Positions 9,303 through 18,369 are shown, numbered from the stretch's first letter. The stretch is DNA of 64,000 nucleotides from Streptomyces sp. col6 (GCF_008042035.1 NZ_RDBL01000002.1:621277-685276), one strand, 5' to 3'. Translations and numbers: made by a program. The notes: generated from the letters alone by a model not told the origin.

Positions 9303-11048
9303 GTGTCGCAGGACGATCAGAGAACGGACGGCAGAGGGGACCTGTCGGTGACGGCGGACCTCCCCGGCGACCCGGCCCACAACCGGCGCCCCGTCACCGA
9401 CCGGGTGGTGTTCGGCGTCACGGCCTGCCTCACCCTCGCCTTCGTCATCTGGGGGGCGACCGCCACCGACTCACTGGAGGACGTCTCCGGCAAGGCCCTC
9501 GACGGGCTCATCCACAACGGTGGTTGGGCCTTCATGCTGGCCGCCTCCGGCTTCGTGGTCTTCGCCCTGTGGCTCGCCATCAGCCGGTACGGAAACATCA
9601 CCCTCGGCCAGGAGGACGAGGAGCCGGAGTTCCGTACCGTGTCCTGGGTCGCGATGATGTTCAGCGCGGGCATGGGCATCGGCCTGATGTTCTACGGCGT
9701 CAGTGAGCCGCTGGCCCACTTCACCGACCCGCCGCCCGGCACCCACCCCGCCGACGCGGCCGAGGCGATGCAGACGGCGATGGCCACCACCCTGTTCCAC
9801 TGGACGCTGCACCCGTGGGCCATCTACGCGGTGGTCGGCCTCGGCATCGCGTACAGCACCTTCCGGCGCCGCAGGCGGCAGACCATCAGCGCCGTCTTCG
9901 AGCCGCTGATCGGCGCACGCCACGCCCACGGAGGCCTCGGCCGGTTCATCGACATCCTGGCCATCTTCGCGACCCTCTTCGGCTCGGCCGCCTCGCTGGG
10001 CCTGGGAGCCCTCCAGATCGGCAGCGGCTTCCACGAGCTGAACTGGAAGGAGAAGACCGGCACCGGACTGCTCGTCCTGATCATCGCCGTGCTGACCCTC
10101 GCGTTCATCGCCTCGGCGGTCTCCGGCGTGGAGAAGGGCATCCAGTGGCTGTCGAACATCAACATGGTGCTCGCCCTGATCCTGGCCGTGTTCGTGTTCA
10201 TCGCGGGCCCCACCATCATCGTGCTCGACCTGGTGCCCACCTCGATCGCCTCCTACTTCGGTGACCTGCCGCAACTGGCCGGCCGCACCGAGGCCACCGG
10301 TGAGGGCAAGGTCGCCGAGTGGCTCGGCAGCTGGACCGTCTTCTACTGGGCCTGGTGGATCTCCTGGACACCCTTCGTCGGGATGTTCATCGCGCGGATC
10401 AGCCGGGGCCGCACCATCCGTCAGTTCATCGGCGGCGTCATCCTGGTGCCCAGCACCGTGAGCCTCATCTGGTTCGCCATCTTCGGCGGCACCGCCATCA
10501 AGCTCCAGGAGGCCGGGAAGCTCGGCGGCGCCGAGACCCAGGAGGCCCAGCTCTTCGGCGTGCTCCAGCAGTTCCCCGTCGCCACGCTGATGAGCATCCT
10601 GGTGATGGTGCTCGTCGGCATCTTCTTCGTCTCCGGCGCCGACGCCGCGTCCATCGTGATGGGCACCCTGTCCCAGAAGGGCATCCTCGAACCCGCCAAG
10701 TGGGTCGTCGTCTTCTGGGGCGTCGTCACCGGCGCCGTCGCGGCCATCATGCTGCTCATCGGCAACGGCAAGGGCGACGCCCTGGCGGGCCTCCAGAACC
10801 TGACCATCCTGGTGGCGGCGCCCTTCACCCTCGTGATGATCGGCATGTGCGTGGCCCTGATGCGGGACCTGCGTCAGGATCCGCTGATCGTGCGCCGAGA
10901 GTTCGGCGTGGAGGCCGTGGAGTCCGCGGTCATCGAGGGCCACGCCAAGTACGACGGCGACTTCGAGATCCGCATCGGCCCCGGCGGCAGCCAGATCACC
11001 ACGGAACGCCACGACCGCGACCGCCCCGGCGGCTCCACCCCGGCCTGA
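9303..11048 (+). CDS. BCCT-family betaine/carnitine/choline transporter
   Basis: The 581-aa protein has about 12 hydrophobic segments. It carries the family-defining Trp-rich block FYWAWWISWTPFVGMFIARISRG, with the following RTIRQFIGGVILVPS. The GTG at 9303 is chosen because AAAGG lies 8 bases upstream; a GTG at 9294 is too close to that site. BCCT carriers import glycine betaine and related osmolytes, usually driven by sodium or protons. The charged C-terminal tail (about 45 residues ending in DRDRPGGSTPA) could act as an osmosensor, as in BetP, but this is inference. Confidence 0.92.
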   Translation: MSQDDQRTDGRGDLSVTADLPGDPAHNRRPVTDRVVFGVTACLTLAFVIWGATATDSLEDVSGKALDGLIHNGGWAFMLAASGFVVFALWLAISRYGNITLGQEDEEPEFRTVSWVAMMFSAGMGIGLMFYGVSEPLAHFTDPPPGTHPADAAEAMQTAMATTLFHWTLHPWAIYAVVGLGIAYSTFRRRRRQTISAVFEPLIGARHAHGGLGRFIDILAIFATLFGSAASLGLGALQIGSGFHELNWKEKTGTGLLVLIIAVLTLAFIASAVSGVEKGIQWLSNINMVLALILAVFVFIAGPTIIVLDLVPTSIASYFGDLPQLAGRTEATGEGKVAEWLGSWTVFYWAWWISWTPFVGMFIARISRGRTIRQFIGGVILVPSTVSLIWFAIFGGTAIKLQEAGKLGGAETQEAQLFGVLQQFPVATLMSILVMVLVGIFFVSGADAASIVMGTLSQKGILEPAKWVVVFWGVVTGAVAAIMLLIGNGKGDALAGLQNLTILVAAPFTLVMIGMCVALMRDLRQDPLIVRREFGVEAVESAVIEGHAKYDGDFEIRIGPGGSQITTERHDRDRPGGSTPA

Positions 11049-11055
11049 GCCCGTG

Positions 11056-11081
11056 CGGCCCGGCGTCCTCCCGCCGGGCCG
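11056..11081. terminator. Bidirectional stem-loop terminator
   Basis: CGGCCCGGC and its exact complement close an 8-base loop between the convergent BCCT and flavoprotein genes, starting 7 bases after the transporter stop. Confidence 0.7.
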
Positions 11082-11095
11082 TACCGGACCGTGGC

Positions 11096-12019
11096 TCACC
11101 CCACCAGCCGCGCCGCCTCCAGCGCGCAGCCCAGGGCCACCGTCACGCCCGCGCCGCCGTGCCCGTAGTTGTGCACCAGCCGCCCGCCCCCGGCCGACGT
11201 CTCCGCCTCGATCCGGACCCCGGCGTCCCGGGCCGGCCGCAGGCCCACGCGGTGGCCGATGATCCGCGCCCCGGCGATCTCCGGCCGCACCCGGGCGCAC
11301 CGCGCCACGATCTCCCCGGCCGTACGGGGGTCGGGCACCGTGCTCCAGTCGTCGGCCACCGCCGTGCCGCCGAGCACCAGCCGGCCCGGCTGCGGGAAGA
11401 TGTACGTGGTCTCGTCCGACGCCGGATCCGCGTGGGCGAACCACTCCCGTATCCCCGGGTTCTCCACCAGCACCAACTGCCCGCGCACCGGCCGCATCCC
11501 CGCGTCCGGGACCAGCTCGCGGGCGCCGAGCCCGGCGCAGTTGACCACCGTCCCCGCCTCCGCGGCCGCCTCGTCGAACGAGGTGACCGTACGCCGCTCG
11601 ACCGTGCCGCCGGCCGCCCGCACCCGCCCCTCCAGCCATTCCAGGTGCGCCGGCATGTCGATCAGCGGCAGTCGGCACCGCAGCCCTTCGGCGGTCTCCA
11701 CGGCGCCCTTCAGCTCACCGGCCCACGGCCCCAGATCCGCGAGGCGCTCACCGGCGTTCAGGCCGTCGACCAGCCGTACGCCGGTCTCGTCCGGGCGCGC
11801 GGCCAGCTCCTCGTACCACCGCAGCGCGGTCAGCGACCAGTCGCCGACGCGGTCCAGCGGCTCGATCCGGTACGGCCACCACAGCGCCCCCGCCACGGCC
11901 GACGTGGTGTCGCCCGCCGGCTCCCGGGACCAGACCCGCACCCGGCGGCCCCGCTCGGCCAGCACCATCGCCGTGGTCAGTCCGCTGACCCCGCCGCCCA
12001 CCACGATCACGTCCGACAC
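11096..12019 (-). CDS. FAD-dependent oxidoreductase, D-amino-acid-oxidase type
   Basis: The 307-aa protein opens with the Rossmann FAD motif VIVVGGGVSGLTTAMVLAERG. It contains the DAO marker AGALWWPYRIEP, the core VNCAGLGARELVPD, the substrate-site Tyr/Phe/Gln segment TTYIFPQPGRLVLGGT, and the C-terminal GHRVGLRPAR then YGHGGAGVTVALGC. These match D-amino-acid oxidases, which deaminate D-amino acids to keto acids and H2O2. The GTG at 12019 is used; longer frames read into the divergent ABC-F gene. It is monocistronic and convergent with the BCCT transporter. Confidence 0.86.
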   Translation of the reverse strand: MSDVIVVGGGVSGLTTAMVLAERGRRVRVWSREPAGDTTSAVAGALWWPYRIEPLDRVGDWSLTALRWYEELAARPDETGVRLVDGLNAGERLADLGPWAGELKGAVETAEGLRCRLPLIDMPAHLEWLEGRVRAAGGTVERRTVTSFDEAAAEAGTVVNCAGLGARELVPDAGMRPVRGQLVLVENPGIREWFAHADPASDETTYIFPQPGRLVLGGTAVADDWSTVPDPRTAGEIVARCARVRPEIAGARIIGHRVGLRPARDAGVRIEAETSAGGGRLVHNYGHGGAGVTVALGCALEAARLVG

Positions 12020-12149
12020 CGCTGCCCCGCCTCTCGTCGCCCGGTCCGTGCACCTGCCCCCGGACCCTAAGGGGCCTCCCGTACGCCCGCACAGACCGCC
12101 CCCGGCCCGTCTTCCGGGCCCCGCCGCGCCGATTAGGATCGGCACCCTG

Positions 12150-13787
12150 ATGACTGCCACTCTCGTCGCCAAGGACCTCGCCGCCGGACACGGCGACCGC
12201 ACGCTCTTCGCCGGGCTCGACCTCGTGGTCGCCCCCGGGGACGTGATCGGTCTCGTCGGAGTCAACGGCGCCGGAAAATCGTCGCTGCTGCGGCTGCTCG
12301 CCGGGCTCGACCGGCCGGAGGAGGGCGAGCTGCGGCTCTCCCCGCCCACCGCGACCGTCGGCCACCTGCCCCAGGAGCCCGAGCGGCGCGCCGGCGAGAC
12401 CGTACGGGAGTTCCTGGCCCGCCGCACGGGGGTCGCCGAGGCCCAGACCGCCATGGACGCCGCCACGCAGGCACTGGTCGACGGGGCACCGGGCGCGGAC
12501 GACGCCTACTCCGAGACCCTGGAGCGCTGGCTCGCCCTCGGCGGCGCGGACCTGGACGAGCGCGCCGAGGAGACCGCCGCCGAACTCGGCCTGACCGTCG
12601 GTCTCGACCTGCCGATGACCGCCCTCTCCGGCGGCCAGGCGGCCCGCGCCGGCCTCGCCTCGCTCCTGCTGTCGCGCTACGACGTCTTCCTGCTCGACGA
12701 ACCCACCAACGACCTGGACCTGGACGGTCTCGAACGCCTGGAGAAGTACGTCTCCGGACTGCGCGCCGGCACCGTCCTCATCAGCCACGACCGCGAATTC
12801 CTCATGCGCACGGTCACCAAGGTCCTCGAACTCGACCTGGCCCAGCAGCAGATCAACCTGTACGGCGGTGGTTACGCGGCCTACCTGGAGGAGCGCGAGC
12901 GCGCCCGGCGGCACGCCCGCGAGGAGTTCGAGGAGTACGCCGACAAGCGCTCGGCGCTGGAGAGCCGCGCCCTGATGCAGCGCTCCTGGATGGACAAGGG
13001 AGTCAAGAACGCCCGCCGCAAGGCCACCGACTCCGACAAGATCGGCCGCAAGTTCCGCAGCGAGTCCAGCGAGAAGCAGGCCGCGAAGGCCCGGCAGACG
13101 CAGCGCATGATCGAACGGCTCGACGTGGTGGACGAGCCGCGCAAGGAGTGGGAGCTGCGCATGGAGATCGCCTCCGCGCCCCGCTCCGGCTCGGTCGTCG
13201 CCACCCTGCGCGAGGCCCGCGCCGTGCGCGGCGACTTCATGTTCGGCCCCGCCTCGCTCCAGATCGACTGGGCGGACCGGGTCGCGATCACGGGCGCCAA
13301 CGGCTCCGGCAAGTCGACTCTGCTGGCCGCCCTGCTCGGCCGCCTGCCGCTGGACTCGGGGCACGCGAGCCTGGGGTCCGGCGTGGTCGTCGGCGAGGTG
13401 GACCAGGCGCGCAAGCTCTTCCACGGCTCGGAGACGCTCCTGGAGGCGTTCTGCGCGGCGGTCCCCGACACGGAACCCGCCGACGTGCGCACCCTCCTCG
13501 CCAAGTTCGGCCTGCGCGCCGACCACGTCATGCGCCCGGCGACGACGCTCTCGCCCGGCGAACGCACCCGAGCGGCGCTCGCCCTGCTCCAGGGCCGGGG
13601 CGTCAACCTCCTGGTGCTGGACGAGCCCACGAACCACCTGGACCTGCCCGCCATCGAGCAGCTGGAGTCGGCGCTCGACTCGTACACCGGAACCCTGCTC
13701 CTGGTGACGCACGACCGGCGGATGCTGGAGGCGGTCCGCACGACGCGCCGGATCGAGGTGGCGGAGGGCCGTGTGACGGAGGTCTGA
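12150..13787 (+). CDS. ABC-F family ATP-binding cassette protein
   Basis: The 545-aa protein has two ABC domains and no membrane segment. The first has Walker A GVNGAGKS, signature LSGGQ and Walker B LLDEPTNDLDL; the second has GANGSGKS, LSPGE and LVLDEPTNHLDL. A basic coiled linker of about 80 residues (KNARRKATDSDKIGRKF) lies between them, as in ABC-F proteins that act in the ribosomal E site. Some family members protect against ribosome antibiotics and others are housekeeping factors; the sequence does not decide. The ATG has a weak AGGA site. Confidence 0.9.
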   Translation: MTATLVAKDLAAGHGDRTLFAGLDLVVAPGDVIGLVGVNGAGKSSLLRLLAGLDRPEEGELRLSPPTATVGHLPQEPERRAGETVREFLARRTGVAEAQTAMDAATQALVDGAPGADDAYSETLERWLALGGADLDERAEETAAELGLTVGLDLPMTALSGGQAARAGLASLLLSRYDVFLLDEPTNDLDLDGLERLEKYVSGLRAGTVLISHDREFLMRTVTKVLELDLAQQQINLYGGGYAAYLEERERARRHAREEFEEYADKRSALESRALMQRSWMDKGVKNARRKATDSDKIGRKFRSESSEKQAAKARQTQRMIERLDVVDEPRKEWELRMEIASAPRSGSVVATLREARAVRGDFMFGPASLQIDWADRVAITGANGSGKSTLLAALLGRLPLDSGHASLGSGVVVGEVDQARKLFHGSETLLEAFCAAVPDTEPADVRTLLAKFGLRADHVMRPATTLSPGERTRAALALLQGRGVNLLVLDEPTNHLDLPAIEQLESALDSYTGTLLLVTHDRRMLEAVRTTRRIEVAEGRVTEV

Positions 13788-13794
13788 CCCCGCC

Positions 13795-13804
13795 TGGCAT
13801 ACCA
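13795..13804. promoter_or_regulatory. Upstream GntR half-operator TGGCATACCA
   Basis: This near-palindrome shares TGGNATACCA with the centre of the main dyad at 13860-13887. The two sites are 74 bp apart centre to centre, about seven helical turns. It lies just after the ABC-F stop. Confidence 0.45.
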
Positions 13805-13859
13805 AAGGGCAAGTCAAGGTCACTCGATCAGCGACATATCCTGAATAATCCCTCATAGT

Positions 13860-13887
13860 CGTAGCGCTTGGGATACCAAGTGCTACG
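13860..13887. promoter_or_regulatory. 28-bp dyad, probable GntR operator
   Basis: Arms CGTAGCgCTTGG and CCAAGtGCTACG are complementary at 11 of 12 positions around a GATA centre. The core TTGGgATACCAA resembles FCD-type GntR operators. It ends 11 bases before the GntR ATG, so binding would cover the promoter; the message is probably leaderless or nearly so. Confidence 0.7.
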
Positions 13888-13898
13888 GTCATCGGGTG

Positions 13899-14567
13899 AT
13901 GACTCAAGCGAGTGACCCCGCCGCCTCGCACGCCGACCACGCCGAGCGGACGATCCGCGCGGGCATCCTGTCCGGCGCGTACCCGCCCGGCTCACGGCTG
14001 CGCGAACGCGAGCTCTCCGAGAGCCTGGGCGTCTCGCGCATCCCGGTCCGCGAGGCACTGACCCGGCTGACCGGCGAGGGCCTGGTCGTCGTCTCCCCAC
14101 GCCGGGGCGCCTCCGTACGGGACCTCTCGCTGCGGGACGTCGCCGAACTCTTCGACCTCCGCCTCAGCCTGGAGGTGTTCGCCGCCCGCCGGGCCGCCGA
14201 GGCGTGCGCCGCCGGGGGAGACGGGGAGCGGCTGCGGGCCCTCATGGAGGAGGCCGAGGACGCCACCCGCCGGGGCGACGCGGAGGAGATCCCAGCGGCC
14301 AACACCGCCCTGCACGCGGAGATCGTCGCGATGACCGGGAACCGGCTCCTCCAGGACGCGTTGCAGCCCTCGCTCGGCCTGGTGCAGTGGCTGTTCACCC
14401 TCACCGGGGGCCGCGACCCGCGCGTGCAGTGCGCGGAACACCAGGACATCTGCGCCGCGATCCACGCGGGCAAGCCGGACCTGGCCGCCGCACTCGCGTA
14501 CGCGCACATCGAGCGGGGGAGGGAGCCGTCCCTGACCTCCCTGACCGGAACGCTCCCGGCCGAGTGA
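13899..14567 (+). CDS. GntR-family (FCD subfamily) transcriptional regulator
   Basis: The 222-aa protein has the GntR winged HTH at residues 15-75 (IRAGILSGAYPPGSRLRERE, VSRIPVREALTRLTGEGLV). An all-helical FCD ligand domain follows, with the metal-binding pattern D in FDLRLSLE, H in NTALHAEIV and H in AEHQDIC. An overlapping GTG at 13896 is an alternative start. No Shine-Dalgarno sequence is present. It lies 50 bases ahead of an amidohydrolase gene and probably controls both through the dyads upstream. Effector: likely a small acid or the amidohydrolase substrate (inference). Confidence 0.88.
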   Translation: MTQASDPAASHADHAERTIRAGILSGAYPPGSRLRERELSESLGVSRIPVREALTRLTGEGLVVVSPRRGASVRDLSLRDVAELFDLRLSLEVFAARRAAEACAAGGDGERLRALMEEAEDATRRGDAEEIPAANTALHAEIVAMTGNRLLQDALQPSLGLVQWLFTLTGGRDPRVQCAEHQDICAAIHAGKPDLAAALAYAHIERGREPSLTSLTGTLPAE

Positions 14568-14617
14568 CGCCGTAGCAGCACCGACCACACCACACACCCA
14601 CCGAGGAGATGCGCGAC

Positions 14618-15847
14618 ATGCTGATCACAGACGTCCGTCCGTGGGGCAGGGAGCCCAGCGACCTCACCGTCGAGGACGGGGTGATCACCGCGATCACCCC
14701 GCACGACCCGGCCCGCGCCGCCACGGGCGACACCGTGGCCGGCCGGGGGCGGCTCGCCCTGCCGTCCTTCTCCGACGTCCACTGCCACCTGGACTCCACA
14801 CGCATGGGCCTGCCCTTCCGCCCCCACACGGGCGCCCCCGGGGTCTGGGGCATGATGACGAACGACCGCGAGCACTGGCGCGAGGACGAGTGGGACGTCG
14901 CCCGGCGGGCCACGTACACCCTGGCCCGCATGATCGAGCGCGGCACCACCCGCGTCCGCAGCTACGCGCAGATCGACGCGGACTGCGGCCTCGAACGCTT
15001 CGAGGGCGTCCTCGCGGCCAAGGAGGCACACGCCGGCCGGTGCGAGGTCGAGATCATGGCGTTCCCGCAGGCCGGTCTGCTCCGGGAGAAGGGCGTGCCG
15101 GAGCTGATGGACCGGGCGCTGTCCTCGGGCGCGGCGGTGGTCGGCGGCATCGACCCCTGCACACTGGACCGCGACCCGGTACGCCACCTCGACATCGTCT
15201 TCGACCTGGCCGAGCGCCACGGGGCCCCGGTCGACATCCACCTCCACGAGCCGGGCGCGCTCGGGGTGTTCAGCGTCGACCTGATCCTGGAGCGGGTACG
15301 GGCCCTGGACATGGCCGGCCGGGTGACCATCTCGCACGCCTACGACCTGGGCTCTGTCAACGAGGCGACGACGCGCCGGCTGATCGAGGAGTTCGCCGAG
15401 CTGGACATCGCGATGGCCACGATCGCCCCGGCCCGCCACCACTCCCTCCCGTTGGCCGACCTGACCGCCGCCGGCGTCCGGGTGGGCCTCGGCGAGGACG
15501 GCCAGCGCGACTTCTGGTCCCCGTACGGCAACGGCGACATGCTCGACCGCACCTGGCAGCTGGCCTTCACCAACGGCTACCGCGCGGACGACCTGATCGA
15601 ACACTGCGCGGCCGTGGCCACGACGGGCGGCGCCTCGATCCTCCAGGGAGGCCCGCCCCGCCTGACCTCCACGACGGACCGCCCCGGCATCACGGTGGGC
15701 GCGAGGGCGGACCTGCTCCTGCTGGAGGGCGAGACGGTCACCTCAGCGGTCATGGACCGCAGCAACGACCGCACGGTGCTGCACAAGGGCCGCGTGGTGG
15801 CGGACGGCCTCACGCTCAGCCCGGATTCCAGCCCCTCCGGCGTTTGA
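14618..15847 (+). CDS. Amidohydrolase-family protein (cytosine-deaminase-like)
   Basis: The 409-aa protein is a TIM-barrel amidohydrolase. The metal motif HxH is seen as DVHCHLD, further ligand His in DIHLHEPG and TISHAYDLG, and the Asp ligand in GLGEDGQRDFW. The layout matches cytosine or isoguanine deaminase relatives that act on cyclic amidines or amides. The ATG at 14618 follows GAGGAG by 9 bases; the ATG at 14609 abuts the site. The last ten codons (LSPDSSPSGV) read into a dispersed Streptomyces repeat. It is probably co-transcribed with the GntR gene. Confidence 0.87.
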   Translation: MLITDVRPWGREPSDLTVEDGVITAITPHDPARAATGDTVAGRGRLALPSFSDVHCHLDSTRMGLPFRPHTGAPGVWGMMTNDREHWREDEWDVARRATYTLARMIERGTTRVRSYAQIDADCGLERFEGVLAAKEAHAGRCEVEIMAFPQAGLLREKGVPELMDRALSSGAAVVGGIDPCTLDRDPVRHLDIVFDLAERHGAPVDIHLHEPGALGVFSVDLILERVRALDMAGRVTISHAYDLGSVNEATTRRLIEEFAELDIAMATIAPARHHSLPLADLTAAGVRVGLGEDGQRDFWSPYGNGDMLDRTWQLAFTNGYRADDLIEHCAAVATTGGASILQGGPPRLTSTTDRPGITVGARADLLLLEGETVTSAVMDRSNDRTVLHKGRVVADGLTLSPDSSPSGV

Positions 15848-18216
15848 GGAGCGGGGCCCGGGGCGGAGCCCCGGTCTCGGGACTCGGGGAGTGAGCGGGG
15901 CGGCCGGCCGCCCCGCTCACTCCCCGAGGGCGCCGCGCGGCCCCCCGCCTGCTCATCGTCCAACCGCAACGACAACGACTCGGGGAGTGAGCGGGGCGGC
16001 CGGCCGCCCCGCTCACTCCCCGAGGGCGCCGCGCGGCCCCCCGCCTGCTCATCGTCCAACCGCAACGACAACGAGATCCGCTTCCGCGGAATGTCGACCT
16101 CCATCACCTTCACCCGGACGACATCCCCCGGCTTCACGACGTCCCGGGGGTCCTTCACGAACGTCCTGGACATCGCGGACACATGGACGAGCCCGTCCTG
16201 ATGCACCCCGATGTCAACGAACGCCCCGAACGCCGCGACGTTCGTGACGACGCCCTCCAGCACCATCCCGGCTGCCAGGTCGCCGATCTTCTCGACGCCC
16301 TCCTTGAAGGTGGCGGTCTTGAAGGCGGGGCGCGGGTCGCGCCCCGGCTTCTCCAGCTCCTTCAGGATGTCGGTCACCGTCGGCAGCCCGAACTTCTCGG
16401 ACACGTAGTCGTCCGCCCGCAACGACCGCAGCACATCGGTGTTGCCGATCAGCGCGGCGACGTCCCCGCCGGTCTTCTTCACCATCGACCGCACGACCGG
16501 GTACGCCTCGGGGTGCACGCTGGACGCGTCCAGCGGGTCGTCGCCCCGGATGCGGAGGAAGCCCGCGCATTGCTCGTACGCCTTCGGACCCAGCCTGGCC
16601 ACGTCCTTCAGGCCCTTGCGGGAGCGGAACGGCCCGTTCGCGTCGCGGTGCGCCACGATGTTCTCGGCGAGCCCCGTGCCGATGCCGGAGACCCGGGAGA
16701 GCAGCGGCGCGGACGCGGTGTTGACGTCGACGCCGACACCGTTCACGCAGTCCTCGACGACCGCGTCCAGCGAACGCGAGAGCTTCACCTCGGACAGGTC
16801 GTGCTGGTACTGCCCGACGCCGATCGACTTCGGGTCGATCTTCACCAGCTCGGCCAGCGGGTCCTGGAGCCGGCGCGCGATCGAGACGGCGCCGCGCAAG
16901 GAGACGTCCATGTCGGGGAGTTCCTGCGAGGCGAAGGCCGAGGCGGAGTACACGGAGGCGCCCGCCTCCGAGACCATCACCTTGGTGAGCTTCAGCTCCG
17001 GATGCTTCTCGCACAGCTCACCGGCGAGCTTGTCCGTCTCGCGGGACGCCGTGCCGTTGCCGATCGCGATCAGGTCGACATGGTGCTCGCGCGCCAGCCG
17101 CTCCAGGGTCGCCAGCGACTGGTCCCACTTGTTGGCCGGGACGTGCGGGTGGATGACGTCGGTGGCGACGACCTTGCCGGTCGCGTCCACGACGGCGACC
17201 TTCACACCCGTACGGAATCCGGGGTCGAGCCCCAGCGTGGCCCGCGTCCCGGCCGGCGCGGCGAGCAGCAGGTCGCGCAGGTTCGACGCGAAGACGCGTA
17301 CCGCCTCGTCCTCCGCGGCCGTGCGCAGCCGCAGCCGCAGGTCGATACCGAGGTGCACCAGGATCCGGGTCCGCCAGGCCCACCGCACCGTGTCGGCCAG
17401 CCACTTGTCGCCGGGACGCCCCCGGTCGCCCACGCCGAAGCGCCGGGCGACCATGTTCTCGTACGAGGACGGGCCGGGCTCCTGGGACGGCTCCTCCGGC
17501 TCCAGGACCAGGTCGAGCACGTCCTCCTTCTCGCCCCGGAGCATCGCCAGCACCCGGTGCGAGGGCAGGGCGGTGAACGGCTCGGCGAAGTCGAAGTAGT
17601 CCGCGAACTTGGCGCCCGCCTCCTCCTTGCCGTCCCGCACCCGGGCCACCAGCCGCCCGCGCGTCCACATGCGCTCGCGCAGCTCGCCGATGAGGTCGGC
17701 GTCCTCCGAGAACCGCTCGGTGAGGATGGCGCGGGCGCCCTCCAGTGCCGCCCCCGGGTCCGCGACGCCCTTGTCCGCGTCGACGAAGGCCGCCGCCGCG
17801 GCGAGCGGGTCCACCGAGGGGTCGTCGAGCAGGCCGGAGGCGAGCGGTTCGAGTCCGGCCTCCCGGGCGATCTGCGCCTTCGTCCGCCGCTTCGGCTTGA
17901 ACGGCAGGTAGATGTCCTCCAGCCGTGCCTTCGTGTCGGCGGCCCGGATCCGCGCCTCCAGCTCCGCGTCGAGCTTGCCCTGCTCCCGTACGGATTCGAG
18001 GACCGCCGTCCGGCGCTCCTCCAGCTCCCGCAGATAGCGCAGCCGTTCCTCGAGCGTGCGCAGCTGCGCGTCGTCGAGCTCCTCGGTCGCTTCCTTGCGG
18101 TAGCGGGCGATGAACGGCACGGTCGACCCGCCGTCGAGCAGCTCGACGGCCGCCTTCACCTGCCGCTCGCGTACGCCGAGCTCCTCGGCGATCCTGCCTT
18201 CGATGGACGTCGTCAC
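15577..18216 (-). CDS. tex: Tex-like RNA-binding transcription accessory protein, with aberrant C-terminus
   Basis: The 879-aa frame starts with the Tex N-terminus (IAEELGVRERQVKAAVELL). It has a YqgF/RNase-H-like domain (RATLGLDPGFRTGVKVAVVD), HhH motifs (GIGTGLAENIVAHRDANGPF) and an S1 domain ending near residue 714 (VDIPRKRISLSLRL). After that come two identical 32-residue copies, encoded by a 96-bp tandem duplication, and a 101-residue tail of which about 90 codons are antisense to the amidohydrolase gene. Tex is normally near 780 residues, so the usual stop appears lost. The core (domains to S1) looks intact. Tex binds RNA and influences transcription. Confidence 0.9.
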   Translation of the reverse strand: MTTSIEGRIAEELGVRERQVKAAVELLDGGSTVPFIARYRKEATEELDDAQLRTLEERLRYLRELEERRTAVLESVREQGKLDAELEARIRAADTKARLEDIYLPFKPKRRTKAQIAREAGLEPLASGLLDDPSVDPLAAAAAFVDADKGVADPGAALEGARAILTERFSEDADLIGELRERMWTRGRLVARVRDGKEEAGAKFADYFDFAEPFTALPSHRVLAMLRGEKEDVLDLVLEPEEPSQEPGPSSYENMVARRFGVGDRGRPGDKWLADTVRWAWRTRILVHLGIDLRLRLRTAAEDEAVRVFASNLRDLLLAAPAGTRATLGLDPGFRTGVKVAVVDATGKVVATDVIHPHVPANKWDQSLATLERLAREHHVDLIAIGNGTASRETDKLAGELCEKHPELKLTKVMVSEAGASVYSASAFASQELPDMDVSLRGAVSIARRLQDPLAELVKIDPKSIGVGQYQHDLSEVKLSRSLDAVVEDCVNGVGVDVNTASAPLLSRVSGIGTGLAENIVAHRDANGPFRSRKGLKDVARLGPKAYEQCAGFLRIRGDDPLDASSVHPEAYPVVRSMVKKTGGDVAALIGNTDVLRSLRADDYVSEKFGLPTVTDILKELEKPGRDPRPAFKTATFKEGVEKIGDLAAGMVLEGVVTNVAAFGAFVDIGVHQDGLVHVSAMSRTFVKDPRDVVKPGDVVRVKVMEVDIPRKRISLSLRLDDEQAGGRAAPSGSERGGRPPRSLPESLSLRLDDEQAGGRAAPSGSERGGRPPRSLPESRDRGSAPGPAPQTPEGLESGLSVRPSATTRPLCSTVRSLLRSMTAEVTVSPSSRSRSALAPTVMPGRSVVEVRRGGPPWRIEAPPVVATAAQCSIRSSAR
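15821..15880. repeat. Dispersed Streptomyces 3'-end repeat with hairpin
   Basis: The segment containing CCTCCGGCGTTTGAGGAGC, followed by a hairpin at 15858-15874 (CCGGGGC, GGA, GCCCCGG), matches from memory a short sequence found many times at gene ends in Streptomyces genomes. Here it supplies the last codons and stop of the amidohydrolase and part of the tex tail. The hairpin probably terminates transcription. Confidence 0.55.
15881..16072. repeat. Two exact 96-bp tandem copies, each with a 46-bp perfect palindrome
   Basis: Copy one is 15881-15976 and copy two 15977-16072; both begin GACTCGGGG and end GACAAC. Each holds a perfect 46-bp palindrome (15883-15928 and 15979-16024) with arms beginning CTCGGGGAGTGAGCGG. 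Since 96 bp is 32 codons, the duplication keeps the tex frame. The palindrome looks like a former bidirectional terminator between convergent genes. Confidence 0.9.
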
Positions 18217-18369
18217 GGTTCTACCGACTCGCCTTCTCCTGCTGGCTGTGCTGGTCGGGCCCCGGGCCGCCGCTGGGGCCTGTCCGGAGTCACACGCCTT
18301 GCATTGTGCCGGGTGGCCGGGCGCCGTGTCGCCCGGCCACCCCAGGGGACGGCCGCCGGATTTCGTCGC

